From assembly GCF_001698125.1 (NCBI RefSeq), contig NZ_CP013855.1, positions 310,001-374,000 on the forward strand: a DNA stretch of 64,000 bases. Reading direction: 5' to 3'. Of the stretch, positions 22,307 through 31,256 are shown piece after piece (position 1 is the stretch's first letter; each line of letters begins with the position of its first letter). The translations under genes were made by a program, and so were the position numbers. Source of the DNA: Pseudonocardia sp. HH130630-07. Lineage in GTDB: Bacteria > Actinomycetota > Actinomycetes > Mycobacteriales > Pseudonocardiaceae. The notes beneath the pieces are model-generated. The model saw only the letters and a program-made list of their open reading frames with translations. It did not search any database and had not been told where the DNA came from.

Positions 22307-23836
22307 TCACAGGTAGCTCCTCGTGCGGAAGGGGTCGACACCGAACAGGCCGGGCCCTCTCGGGTGGTCTGGGATGCCCCAACCGGGGTTTTCAGGTGTG
22401 GTCCTGGGTCCTGTCTGCACATTCGCGGTCTCGGTGTCCTGGACGTTGCCGAGCTTTACCGGGACCTGGCGGGCGTTGCTACCGATGGTCAGTGTGACTT
22501 GCTGGCCAGGGGTGAAGTTCCCGACCCGCGCGATCAAATCCTCAAAGTCGGCGACCGGATAGTTGTCGATCTTGGTGATAACGTCGCCGGTCTTCACGCC
22601 CGCGGTCGCAGCCGGGGTCCCGGACTGGACCGTGTCGACTCGTGCGCCGCCAGCTTCACTGCTCGTTTCAGCTTTGTTGCTGGTGCTGTTCTCGGCGTGG
22701 CGGGCGGGCGACGCTGTGCCTTGAACTCCCAGTTGAGGCTTGGTCGCGACCCCGCTAGACATGAGTTCCTGAGCGACCCGCTTGGCGGTGTTCACCGGCA
22801 CCGCGAAGCCGAGCCCGATCGAGCCGGGGCTACGCCCTGTTGTGGCTATCGCGGAGTTGATCCCGATGACTTGGCCGGCAAGGTTCACCAGCGGGCCGCC
22901 CGAGTTACCCCGGTTGATTGGGGCATCGGTCTGCAGCCCATTATAGACGACCCGAGTACCGCCGCCATCACCTGCGGTGACAGTCCGGTTCAAGGCCGAC
23001 ACGATGCCCGCGGTGACGGTACCGGACAGACCCTGCGGCGAGCCGGTGGCAACAACCTGCTGGCCGACCTGGACACTGCTGGCCTCACCGAACGTGGCGG
23101 CCTTCAGGTTCGACGCTCCTAAAAGACGGATAACAGCCAGGTCGTAGCTCGGGGAGGTACCGACGACCTTTGCACGGTAGCGGGTGCCGTCGGCGGTCGA
23201 CACGCTGATCTCGCTGCCGGCGCGGGTAAGGAGGTGGTTGTTGGTGAGGACCGCGCCGTCACTGGTGAGGACCACCCCCGATCCCTCGATCGTGCCCTGA
23301 GCCGCGCGGACTCTGATGTCGACGGTGCTGGGAGCGATCGCGGCGGCTGCGCCAGCGATTGTGCCATTCCCAACCTGGGCTGAAGCGCCGGAGTTGGCGA
23401 CGCTCGACAGCGGTGCCGACCCTGTCGTACCGAGGGCGGCATAGGCACCACCGAAACCGGCACCCCCACCGATCAGACCGGCAGCCACCATCACTGCGAC
23501 CAGCCCGGCGCCGAAACGGCGGGGCAGCTTGAAGGCCGGTACTGGCGTCGGGGAAAGCGGATACACCGAGTTCGGCGGGCTGCCCAAGTTCTGTGTCGAG
23601 CCCGCAGGACTCGCAGAAACTTCGCGCCGCGGTGGCTGATCTGAAAACGTCTCGCAGCCGGTATCGACTCCAGATGTCACCCCCAGCTCGCCACCATCGC
23701 CATGCACAGAACAATCCCCGGGCACCCTCGGACCAGACCGATCAGAAGCCACAGCTTCATCCCTGGTAGAGGTCCGTCCGTCAGCTCGTCTCCAGAGCCC
23801 AGCCCATACTCGGTTCATAGTCTGACTGTGCGACAT
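22307..23836 (-). CDS. HtrA/DegP-like membrane-anchored serine protease with PDZ domain
   Basis: A cytosolic N-terminal stretch of about 100 residues is followed by one membrane segment (FGAGLVAVMVAAGLIGGGAGFGG is the core), then a trypsin-like domain with LTNNHLL (His), SYDLAVIRL (Asp) and RGNSGGPLVN (Ser), and a C-terminal PDZ domain (VQSGTPAATAGVKTGDVITKIDNYPV). This is the PepD/HtrB architecture of actinobacteria, a protein-quality protease facing the cell exterior. Start choice is uncertain: in-frame ATG codons lie at 23863, 23836 and 23818 and none has a strong ribosome site at a normal distance; 23836 is a compromise. A linker rich in Ser, Glu and Asn separates protease and PDZ. Confidence 0.88.
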   Translation of the reverse strand: MSHSQTMNRVWAGLWRRADGRTSTRDEAVASDRSGPRVPGDCSVHGDGGELGVTSGVDTGCETFSDQPPRREVSASPAGSTQNLGSPPNSVYPLSPTPVPAFKLPRRFGAGLVAVMVAAGLIGGGAGFGGAYAALGTTGSAPLSSVANSGASAQVGNGTIAGAAAAIAPSTVDIRVRAAQGTIEGSGVVLTSDGAVLTNNHLLTRAGSEISVSTADGTRYRAKVVGTSPSYDLAVIRLLGASNLKAATFGEASSVQVGQQVVATGSPQGLSGTVTAGIVSALNRTVTAGDGGGTRVVYNGLQTDAPINRGNSGGPLVNLAGQVIGINSAIATTGRSPGSIGLGFAVPVNTAKRVAQELMSSGVATKPQLGVQGTASPARHAENSTSNKAETSSEAGGARVDTVQSGTPAATAGVKTGDVITKIDNYPVADFEDLIARVGNFTPGQQVTLTIGSNARQVPVKLGNVQDTETANVQTGPRTTPENPGWGIPDHPRGPGLFGVDPFRTRSYL

Positions 23837-23891
23837 GACCCTGAAACAAACCTGTGACCACACCAGAAATCTCCCGAGGACCCGCCGGACA

Positions 23892-24110
23892 CCCAGGGTC
23901 CCGGCAAAGTCACGTGATCCTGTAACTGGTCAGGGTACGGAGGGCGTCGCGGGCGTGCTGGCGTAGCGCGGCGGCGACGTTGGTGACCCCGGCCAGCCGT
24001 AGCGCGGTGATGGCCGGGTTCCGCAGCGCGGCCATGATCTGCGGCCCGGCCGCTGTTCGCACTGCCGAGCGGTCCTCGTCGAAGGACACGTCGCGGACCC
24101 AGTGCAGTCC
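23892..24110 (-). mobile_element. ISAs1-family 3' remnant
   Basis: Starting with the inverted ISAs1 end CCCAGGGTCCCGGCAAAGTC, the minus strand encodes only the transposase C-terminus (LHWVRDVSFDEDRSAVRTAAGPQIMAAL when read in pieces, ending TSYRIT). The rest of the element is missing. It matches the C-terminus of the copy at 19603-20892 and is followed at once by a second ISAs1 remnant. Confidence 0.78.
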
Positions 24111-24125
24111 AGGGGGTCGGCAAAG

Positions 24126-25145
24126 TCAGATGATCTTGAGTAGTCGGAGGGGGCGCAGCGCGTCGCGGCTGTGATGTCGTACTGCGGCGGCGATGTTGGT
24201 GGCTCCGGCGAGGCGGTGCAGGCTGATCACCAGGTTCCGGAGCGAGGCCATGACCTGGGGTCCGGCAACGGTTCGGATGGTGGAGTGGTCCTCGGCGAAG
24301 GTGACGTCGCGGACCCAGTGCAGCGCGTTCTCGATCTGCCAGTGGCCGCGGATCCATGCGGCGAGCTCGTCGGGGCGGGCCTGATGCGGGCCCAGGTCGG
24401 TGATCGCGTAGACGGTCTCGGTGTGCCACCGCCCGCGCCGTCCCGACCGCGCGCTCGCGGGCTGGGTCTTGCGGGTGATCTGCAAGGCTTGGCGGGCATG
24501 CGGGAACTCGATCCCGGCCGCGATCGTGACCACGCGGGTGGTTCGGATCTCGCGACGGCCGTGCGAGGTCTCGACGCTGCGGTGGTCTGGCTCGCTCCCG
24601 CGCCAGGGCAGCCCCGCGAGTTGACGGCGCAGCCGGGGCGTGCTGGGCCCAGACCACCTCCCGGGCCCGCGCCCGCCCCGCCGCGATCGAGGACAACCGG
24701 CGCTCGTCGAGCTTGTCGAGCAGTCGCCAGCAGGTCGAGTCCGATGCCACCGACCCGAACACCGCGCCCTGATCGGCCAGGACCGCGATCTCGCAGATCC
24801 TCGTGGCCCCGTCGGCGACCGCGACGGCCAGATCGACCAGCACCCGCCCCGGATCATGACGCGCCCGAGCTCGTCGCAGCGGTGCGAGCGCGGTCGAGAG
24901 TTCACTGGCCAACGTGGTCCGGTCGGCGACATCGGCCAGCAGACGCGACCCGACGTGCGACACCACCCCAGCGCCGTCGGCGGTCACGATGACCGGTGGG
25001 CGCGTGCTTGTAGTCTGCACTCGGAAAGTGCCTCCTCGACCATGGCGGACAGGGCTTCGACACCCGCTGTCTTACCTGGTCACGAGGCACTTTCTTCAGT
25101 TGGGGTCGGAGATCACCGGCACAACCCGTGAAGAGTCCGGGCTAG
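24126..25145 (-). mobile_element. Chimeric remnant: IS1380 N-terminus joined to ISAs1 C-terminus
   Basis: From 25020 down to about 24650 the minus strand encodes an IS1380 transposase start (AGVVSHVGSRLLADVADRT, ARHDPGRVLVDLAVAVADGA, FGSVASDSTCWRLLDKLDE). It then joins an ISAs1 transposase end in another frame (TRVVTIAAGIEFPHARQALQ, YAITDLGPHQARPDELAAWI, HWVRDVTFAEDHSTIRTVAG) that stops at 24126. The IS1380-type terminus CCGGGCTAG lies at about 25138-25147. Neither transposase is complete. Confidence 0.8.
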
Positions 25146-25520
25146 AGATATCACGAACTGCGGCTGGAGTACTAGACCGGTCTTCGGCCTGTCGTGAGCG
25201 GCGATGTGGATCCCGACCGGCGACCACCGACACCGATCGAGACCGCGCTCATCACTGCGTCGCTACCGCCGATCACGGTGCCGGGACCGCGGCACACCCC
25301 GTCACCGTTTCTGCAGGCGCGGCCCGGGCGAGCCCGCCGCCTCCACCCACGCTCGGCCGATACAGCCGCCGGCCGCTGTTGTCCGTCCCGATCGCGCGGA
25401 ATGTCCCCTCATGTTTGCCCTTCGGTAACCGCACTGCCCGGGACGGGGCATGCCGACCCGAGAGTCTTCGAACGTCCGCCCGAGCGTGCAGACCGTGCGC
25501 GGCGGACCGAAAGGGTGATC
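25146..25520. promoter_or_regulatory. Region upstream of the phosphonate-type importer operon
   Basis: About 375 bp between IS debris and phnD. I see no gene with family resemblance. It should contain the promoter of the phn-like operon, but I could not identify clear -35/-10 boxes. AAAGGG at about 25510 is the ribosome binding site of phnD. Confidence 0.45.
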
Positions 25521-26459
25521 ATGAGGTCGTTTCATCGTCGTGGCGTCGTCGCTTTGATCGGCGTCGCGCTGCTGGGCCTGGCGGCCTGCGGACAGAGCGC
25601 TGCCGACAACTCGGCCGCCGGCGACACGCTGGTGTTCGCCGCGGTGCCCTCGGAGGAGTCGACGAGCCTGCAGCAGAGCTTTGCACCGATCATCTCCATG
25701 CTTGAGCAGGAGACCGGAACGACCATCGAGTTTCAGAACGCCACCGACTACGCCGCCGTCGTCGAGGGCATGCGGGCTGGGCAGATCGACATAGCTATGT
25801 ACGGCCCGTTCTCCTATGTACTCGCTAAGGAGCAGGATCCGGAGATCGCCGCGGTCGCCGCCGTGATCGACGAGGCTGGTGGCCAGCCGGGCTATGTCTC
25901 CTACGGGATCACCCGGCCCGAGACCGGTATCAGCGATCTGGCCGGGTTCGCCGGGCGCACCGTGTGCTTTGTAGACCCGAACTCGACCTCGGGTTACCTG
26001 TACCCGACCGCCGGGTTGATCGAGGCGGGCGTCGACGTGCAGGACGGCCTGACACCGGTCTTCGCAGGCGGACACGACGCCTCCGCCCTGGCAGTCGCCA
26101 GCGGCCAGTGCGACGCGGGCTTCGCCTTCGACTCCATCATCGACACCCAGCTGGTCGAATCCGGGCAGCTGCGCCCCGGGCAGGTGCAGACCGTGTGGCG
26201 CTCCGAGACGATTGCGGGCTCGCCGATCGCACTGGCCTCGGGCATGGCACCCGAGCTGCGAGACCGCATCGGCCGGGCGCTGGTCGAGCGCGGCAACGTC
26301 GACCGGCTTACGGCGGAAGGATTCTGCGCCTCCGCGGACGACTGCGAGGTCGGCGAGGCGGACAGCTGGGGTTACGCGCCCGTCGACGACACCCTCTACG
26401 ACGGTGTCCGACGGGTCTGCGACATCACCCGCGCCGAGTCCTGCACGAGTCTGGGCTGA
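25521..26459 (+). CDS. phnD: Phosphonate/phosphite-type substrate-binding lipoprotein
   Basis: This 312-aa protein has a signal peptide ending in the lipobox LLGLAACG, so it is a lipoprotein attached outside the membrane. The PhnD-like core shows LVFAAVPSEES, IEFQNATDYAAVVEGMRAGQIDIAMYG and VDPNSTSGYLYP, typical of the phosphate/phosphite/phosphonate binding family. The ATG at 25521 follows AAAGGGTG at a proper distance. Six bases separate it from the ATPase gene. The ligand (phosphonate, phosphite or hypophosphite) cannot be told from the sequence. Confidence 0.9.
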   Translation: MRSFHRRGVVALIGVALLGLAACGQSAADNSAAGDTLVFAAVPSEESTSLQQSFAPIISMLEQETGTTIEFQNATDYAAVVEGMRAGQIDIAMYGPFSYVLAKEQDPEIAAVAAVIDEAGGQPGYVSYGITRPETGISDLAGFAGRTVCFVDPNSTSGYLYPTAGLIEAGVDVQDGLTPVFAGGHDASALAVASGQCDAGFAFDSIIDTQLVESGQLRPGQVQTVWRSETIAGSPIALASGMAPELRDRIGRALVERGNVDRLTAEGFCASADDCEVGEADSWGYAPVDDTLYDGVRRVCDITRAESCTSLG

Positions 26460-26465
26460 GCCCCG

Positions 26466-27290
26466 GTGCCCACCACCAGGAACACCGCCGCACCGGTGCA
26501 CCACGACCACGCTTCCGCGCTGGAGCTTAAGGGGCTCACCAAACACTTCGCCCCCGGCGTACGCGCACTCGACGACGTCTCGATCACCGTGCGGCCCGGG
26601 GAGAACGTCGTCCTGCTCGGACTCTCGGGTTCGGGCAAGTCCACGCTGCTGCGCCATCTCAACGGCCTGCACCGCCCCACGTCCGGGACCGTCCAAGTTC
26701 TGGGCATCGACGTCGCCACGGCCAGTGCCGCCGCGTTGCGGATGTTGCGGACCCGTATCGGGTTCGTGTTCCAACAGTTCCACCTGGTCGGCAGCGTCTC
26801 GGTGCTGGAGAACGTGTGCACCGGCGCACTCGGCGAACTGCGCGGGCCCCGGCTCGGGCTGATCACCTACCCGCGGCGGATCCGGCGGGCCGCCCTGGAA
26901 CAACTCGACCGGGTCGGCCTGGCCGACCAGCGCTTCCAACGGGCCGACACGCTCTCCGGCGGTCAGCAACAGCGAGTCGCAGTGGCCAGAGCGCTGCTGC
27001 AGCGACCCCGGATCCTGCTCGCCGACGAGCCGGTCGCCTCACTCGATCCCGAGTCCTCAGCGCAGATCATGCACCTCATCGCCGACATCAGTCGAGAGGA
27101 CGGATTAACCGTGCTGTGCAGCCTGCACCAGATCGAGGTGGCGCTGTCGTTCGGCGGCCGCATCGTCGGCCTGCACGCAGGCCGGGTCGTGCTGGACCGG
27201 CCTGCGGCCGAGATGGACCGATCCGAGGCGATGGCGGTCTACGGCGGGCCGGCCGAACGCACACCCGCTTCGGCGACAGCGGCCCGGTGA
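26466..27290 (+). CDS. phnC: Phosphonate-type ABC transporter ATPase
   Basis: This 274-aa ATPase has Walker A GLSGSGKST, Q-loop VFQQFHLV, signature LSGGQQQRVAVARAL, Walker B ILLADEP and the His switch LCSLHQIE, all in the PhnC pattern. It powers import of the ligand bound by PhnD. The GTG start lies 6 bp after the phnD stop, and its TGA overlaps the GTG of the permease gene (GTGA), so the three genes form one operon. Confidence 0.93.
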   Translation: MPTTRNTAAPVHHDHASALELKGLTKHFAPGVRALDDVSITVRPGENVVLLGLSGSGKSTLLRHLNGLHRPTSGTVQVLGIDVATASAAALRMLRTRIGFVFQQFHLVGSVSVLENVCTGALGELRGPRLGLITYPRRIRRAALEQLDRVGLADQRFQRADTLSGGQQQRVAVARALLQRPRILLADEPVASLDPESSAQIMHLIADISREDGLTVLCSLHQIEVALSFGGRIVGLHAGRVVLDRPAAEMDRSEAMAVYGGPAERTPASATAAR

Positions 27291-29005
27291 GCGTGACCGA
27301 GGGTCGTCCGGGCGCCGGCTCCACGAGGACACTTCCCCGCCCGGGCAGCTCCGGGACCGCGGTAACCCTGGTGCTGCTGTCTCTTTTCGCCGCGGCAATC
27401 TGGGCGACCGCCGAGCTCCGGCTGAACCTCGCCACACTCGTCGACAGCGTCGGCAATGCCGCGGACTTCCTGTCTCGCACTATTCCGCTCGACTTCCCAC
27501 CCCTGGGTGAAGTGGTGCTGCTCAGCGCCGAGACCTTGGCCGTCGTGGTGAGTGCGACGCTGCTCGCGGTGTTGCTGAGCGTGCCGGTGGCGGTGCTGGC
27601 CGCAGCCAACACGACACCGGGTCGCAGTGCCCGCTACGGCGCCCGCGCGGTGATCGTCGTGGCTCGCGCCGTGCCCGACGTTGTGCTGGCTATCGTGTTT
27701 TTCCGAGTGTTCGGCCTCGGCGGACTGGCCGGCGTGCTGGCGATGGGCCTGCACTCGGTCGGCATGGTCGGCAAGCTCTACGCCGACGCGATCGAGCAGA
27801 TCGACGAGGGACCGCGCACCGCGGTCCGCTCCACCGGAGCCCGCGGCCTGCAGGAGCTGGTATCCGGCGTGCTGCCCCAGGTCCTCCCGGCCCTGGTGGC
27901 GACCGCGCTGCACCGCTTCGACATCAACCTGCGCATCTCGGTGCTGCTCGGATTCGTCGGGGTCGGAGGGCTCGGCTTCGAGATCGCCGGAGCGTTGCGC
28001 CGGCTTGACTACCAGCGCGGAATGGCGCTCGCGCTGATCGTCCTGATGCTGTGCATCGCCGCGGAACTGCTGTCTGGGGCGGTCCGTAGAGCACTGCTCG
28101 GCACCGGCGACGGCACAGCCCGCAGCCCCGGGCCGATCGGCCGCCGACTGGGCCGGATCCGCGCGGACCTGCATCGCGCGCCGGGCGCCGGGCGCCGGGC
28201 CACGCCAGGAGCCCACGCACCAGGTGCGACGGTCCCGCCTTGGTCGGCTCCTCGGGTACGCGGCGCGGGATACGCAGTGCTGACCGCTGCGGTAGTGGCG
28301 GTCTCGGTGTGGGGCGCGGACTTGTCCCCGTGGGAGGCATTCGCCGGACTGACGAGAACCGTCGACACGCTTGGCCTGTTCTGGCCCCCGACTGCCGGCG
28401 GGATACTGTCCGACCTGCTCGCCGAACTGCTGGTCACTGTGCAGATCGCGCTCGCCGCCACACTGATCGGCGCCGTGCTGGCGCTGCCCATCGGGTGCCT
28501 CGCGGCCCGCAACGTCGCGCCGGCGCCCTGGATGTCGGCGACGTTCCGATTCGTCGTCGTCGTGGTCCGCGGGCTCCCCGAGCTCGTGCTTGCGATCGTG
28601 TTCGTCGTGATCACCGGACTCGGGCCGGCCGCGGGCGCATTCGCACTCTCGATCGGGGCGGTCGGACTGCTCGGCAAACTCGTGGCTGACTCGCTGGAGG
28701 AAACCGACGTGCACGTACAGCAGGCAGTCCGCGCGGCCGGCGCGAGCCGAGTACAAGTGTTCACCGCTGTCACGCTGCCGCAGGCAGCGCCGGCTTTCGT
28801 GGCGCACCTGCTCTACCAGCTCGACGTCAACATCCGCTCCGCGACGCTACTCGGCATCGTCGGCGCCGGCGGGATCGGCTTTTACCTGCTCAACGCCTCA
28901 CGCGTCCTTGAGTTCGGGGTCGTGACCACCGTGACGCTGATGATCTTCGTGGTGGTCATGCTGGTGGAGCTGCTCGCCCTATGGCTGCGCCGCCGAGTCG
29001 CCTGA
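27287..29005 (+). CDS. phnE: Phosphonate-type ABC permease, fused double PhnE
   Basis: This 572-aa permease has two tandem transmembrane domains, each about 200 residues and each with the PhnE pattern: AVPDVVLAIVFFRVFGLG with GKLYADAIEQID in the first half (about 125-185) and GLPELVLAIVFVVITGLG with GKLVADSLEETD in the second (about 425-475). Most PhnE genes encode one domain and act as dimers or as PhnE1/PhnE2 pairs; here both are one polypeptide joined by a linker rich in Pro, Arg and Ala. The GTG start is fixed by overlap with phnC. Confidence 0.92.
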   Translation: MSVTEGRPGAGSTRTLPRPGSSGTAVTLVLLSLFAAAIWATAELRLNLATLVDSVGNAADFLSRTIPLDFPPLGEVVLLSAETLAVVVSATLLAVLLSVPVAVLAAANTTPGRSARYGARAVIVVARAVPDVVLAIVFFRVFGLGGLAGVLAMGLHSVGMVGKLYADAIEQIDEGPRTAVRSTGARGLQELVSGVLPQVLPALVATALHRFDINLRISVLLGFVGVGGLGFEIAGALRRLDYQRGMALALIVLMLCIAAELLSGAVRRALLGTGDGTARSPGPIGRRLGRIRADLHRAPGAGRRATPGAHAPGATVPPWSAPRVRGAGYAVLTAAVVAVSVWGADLSPWEAFAGLTRTVDTLGLFWPPTAGGILSDLLAELLVTVQIALAATLIGAVLALPIGCLAARNVAPAPWMSATFRFVVVVVRGLPELVLAIVFVVITGLGPAAGAFALSIGAVGLLGKLVADSLEETDVHVQQAVRAAGASRVQVFTAVTLPQAAPAFVAHLLYQLDVNIRSATLLGIVGAGGIGFYLLNASRVLEFGVVTTVTLMIFVVVMLVELLALWLRRRVA

Positions 29006-29292
29006 CCACGGCAGCAGAACCTCGACAACCGACTCGGCCGTTCACCGGCATGTTCCCCGGTATCGTCCGCCGCGCGGTTGTCCAGACAAGACCGGACGGC
29101 ACCGTCGTAGCTGTGACGGCAGGCAAGTACCTGAAGATCGCAGACGGGCTGGCGGCCGAGCTCGTCGGGGCCCCGCCCGGCAGCCGGGTGCTGGGGGAGT
29201 ACGCCATCGCCCGGCTGACTCGCCGTCGGTCGCGCGGCCGCCCGCGCCGCGCTGCAGGAGCTCGAACGCCGATCGCTGGTGCGGCGCCTCTA
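28981..29292 (+). pseudogene. GntR-family regulator remnant, phnF-like
   Basis: After the permease, the plus strand encodes RPDGTVVAVTAGKYLKIADGL and AAELVGAPPGSRVLGEYAIA, the start of a GntR winged helix. A frameshift near 29215 moves the rest (RAAARAALQELERRSLVRRL) into another frame, and at 29293 IS sequence begins. The effector domain is gone. GntR regulators of the PhnF type commonly sit beside phosphonate transport genes, so this was probably the local repressor. Its loss may leave the importer unregulated locally. Confidence 0.72.
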
Positions 29293-29345
29293 AGAGCGTG
29301 TTTGAGAAGATCCGGTTGTAGGCGTGAACCTGCGTCGTTGCTGCC
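29293..29345. repeat. End fragment of the 31257-32183 IS5-type element
   Basis: AGAGCGTGTTTGAGAAGATC and the next 30 bases match the left end of the element at 31257 with a C/A difference. It is a solo terminal piece joined to an ISL2-type transposase remnant, so it marks a recombination joint. Confidence 0.72.
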
Positions 29346-29950
29346 GCGTGGCGGCGGGCATGGGCTTTGTTGACATCCTTCTGGAAACTCGACAGCTTCC
29401 GGAACCGGCCGGTGTCTGGATCCTTGCGACGCCGCCGCTGCGGGACCGCCACCGTGGGTCCGGCGCCTTGGTAGGCGGTGTCGGCCGCCGCGGGGATCTC
29501 GTGCTCGGCGAGAGCGTCGATGATCCCGTGCTCGCGGGCGGCGCCCATGTCGTGCCGGGCCCCGGGCAACGGCGGGGAGATCCACACCAGCCGGCCGACG
29601 GGGTCAGCGATGACCTGCACGTTCAACCCATGGGCTTTGTGCTTGCCCGAGTAGAACGCGCGGTCGTACCCGGACGCCATGCCGACTCGGTCGATGCGCA
29701 GCAGGGTGCCGTCGAGGATGACGAACGCCTTGCGCTTGGCGACCTCGATCGCCTGCTCGAGCGTGGGCGCCTGGGCAGCGAGCAGGTCGAGGGCCTCCCG
29801 GATGTAGCGATAGACGGTCGAGGTGCCGATCGTGAAGCCGCAGGCCAGGTCCGCATCAGGGCCGCGGCAAAGTCGTAGTGGGTAGCGACTGAGCTGGGGC
29901 GACACGCCGGGCCGAGATGCGGGTGCGGGCACGACCCTGTTGGTGATCAT
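29346..29950 (-). pseudogene. ISL2-group IS5 transposase remnant
   Basis: The minus strand encodes DLACGFTIGTSTVYRYIREAL, AFVILDGTLLRIDRVGMASG, HGLNVQVIADPVGRLVWISP and GAAREHGIIDALAEHEIPAA, closely related to the transposase at 36940-37737. Both ends are missing: the N-terminus runs into unrelated sequence and the C-terminus (GERVNAELKNW in the intact copy) is replaced by the end of another IS. It is non-functional. Confidence 0.83.
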
Positions 29951-29974
29951 GAGGTTGTCGAAGCCTTGATCACT

Positions 29975-30139
29975 GAGCCTTTTTCAACCTGACCAGCGAG
30001 CTTCTGCGTCAGGAGATCGCGAAGGTTGCAGCGCAACTGCTCTGACCACAGCTGCACAGGTCACCGGCTCGCCAGCTCGGCGTCTGCACCCACACAACCA
30101 GGCCCCTGAGCTGCCGGAACGGCAGGTTGAAAAAGGCTC
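29975..30139. repeat. 165-bp MITE, copy b
   Basis: Same 165-bp sequence as copy a. The left flank is ACT (29972-29974) but the right flank is ATT (30140-30142), so the target duplication is not matched. It sits between an ISL2 remnant and an IS1634 remnant, as expected if two MITE copies recombined. Confidence 0.92.
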
Positions 30140-30140
30140 A

Positions 30141-30996
30141 TTGCTTCGAAGGCAACACCGCCGAGACCAGGACCCTGCTCCCGGTTCTCGAGGCGTTCCA
30201 GGAACGTCACGGTGCCACCGACGTGGTCGTGGTCGCCGACCCCGGGATGCTCTCGGCAGCGAACCTGAACGCGATCGAGGACGCCGGGTGCTCGTTCATC
30301 GTGGGGTCGCGGATCAGCAAGGCCCCCTACGACCTGGCCGCGCACTTCGAACACCACGGCAACGCGTTCGCCAACGGCCAGGTCCTCGAATCGGCCCGCG
30401 TCATGGGCGCAGGGAAAGCGGCCCGTAGCCGGCGGGTGGTCTACCAGTGGCTGTTCAAGCGCCACAAGCGCGACGACCGGGCCATCAACGCCATGGTCGA
30501 CCGGGCCGAGAAGGTCGCCGACGGGAAGCGGCCACTGAAGAAGGACCGGTTCGTGCGCCTCGACGGCGCTGACGCGGGGGTGGACTGGGACCTGGTCGAA
30601 CGGGCCCGCCAGCTCGCCGGGTTGAAGGGCTACGTCACCAACCTGCCCGTCTCCACGATGGACGGAACCGAGGTGATCGCCGCTTACCACGATCTGTGGC
30701 AGGTCGAGAGCAGCTTCCGGATGGCCAAGACCGACCTGCGGGCACGGCCGATCTTTCACTACCAGCGCGAGGCGATCGAGGCGCACCTGACCGTCGTGTT
30801 CGCCGCCCTCGCTGTCAGCCGCCACTTGCAGGACGCCACCGGTGTGTCGATCAAGAGGCTGGTCCGGACGCTTCGACCTCTGCGAACCGTCCGCGTCGAG
30901 GTCAACGGCCACCCGATCACCGCGGTCCCACAGATCAATGGCGACGCCCGCGCAGTTCTCGACCGACTACCCCCGATCACCGCGCCGGGGCACTAA
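30141..30996 (+). pseudogene. IS1634-family transposase, C-terminal part
   Basis: The frame open from the MITE encodes CFEGNTAETRTLLPVLEAFQ, VVVADPGMLSAANLNAIEDA, YVTNLPVSTMDGTEVIAAYH and DLWQVESSFRMAKTDL, the C-terminal half of an IS1634 transposase, and ends at 30996. The N-terminal half with the first catalytic Asp is absent; the MITE takes its place. The apparent ATG comes from the MITE junction and is not a real start. Confidence 0.85.
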
Positions 30997-31013
30997 CACC
31001 TGTGCAAGTCAGG

Positions 31014-31256
31014 TCAGAGCACGTCCTGCAGGTCTTCGAGCAGATCGGCTTACGGCTTCAAGCCGACGATCCGCTTGCTCAGCCCGCCGTCCTCGAACAG
31101 GAGCAGTGTCGGGAGCGACTGGATCCGGAGGAAGCGGGGCGCGTTCGGGTTCTGGTCGATGTCGAGCTTGGCGACGGTGATCTTCTCGCTGTTCTCGGCC
31201 GCGACCTCCTCGAGGATCCGGTTGTACGCCTGGCATGGTCCGCACCAGTTCGCTGA
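31014..31256 (-). pseudogene. Thioredoxin fragment with in-frame stop
   Basis: The minus strand encodes ANWCGPCQAYNRILEEVAAE, TVAKLDIDQNPNAPRFL, IQSLPTLLLFEDGG and RIVGLKP, the thioredoxin core with the WCGPC redox centre. A TAA at 31050-31052 interrupts the frame before ADLLEDLQDVL and the natural TGA at 31014-31016. Upstream (from 31257) the N-terminal beta strand is replaced by an IS5-type element, and the sequence beyond that element is not thioredoxin. It is dead. Confidence 0.85.

Noticed and set aside
25302..26969. Long minus-strand frame opposite phnD/phnC
   Set aside because: Antisense shadow of two clear transporter genes.
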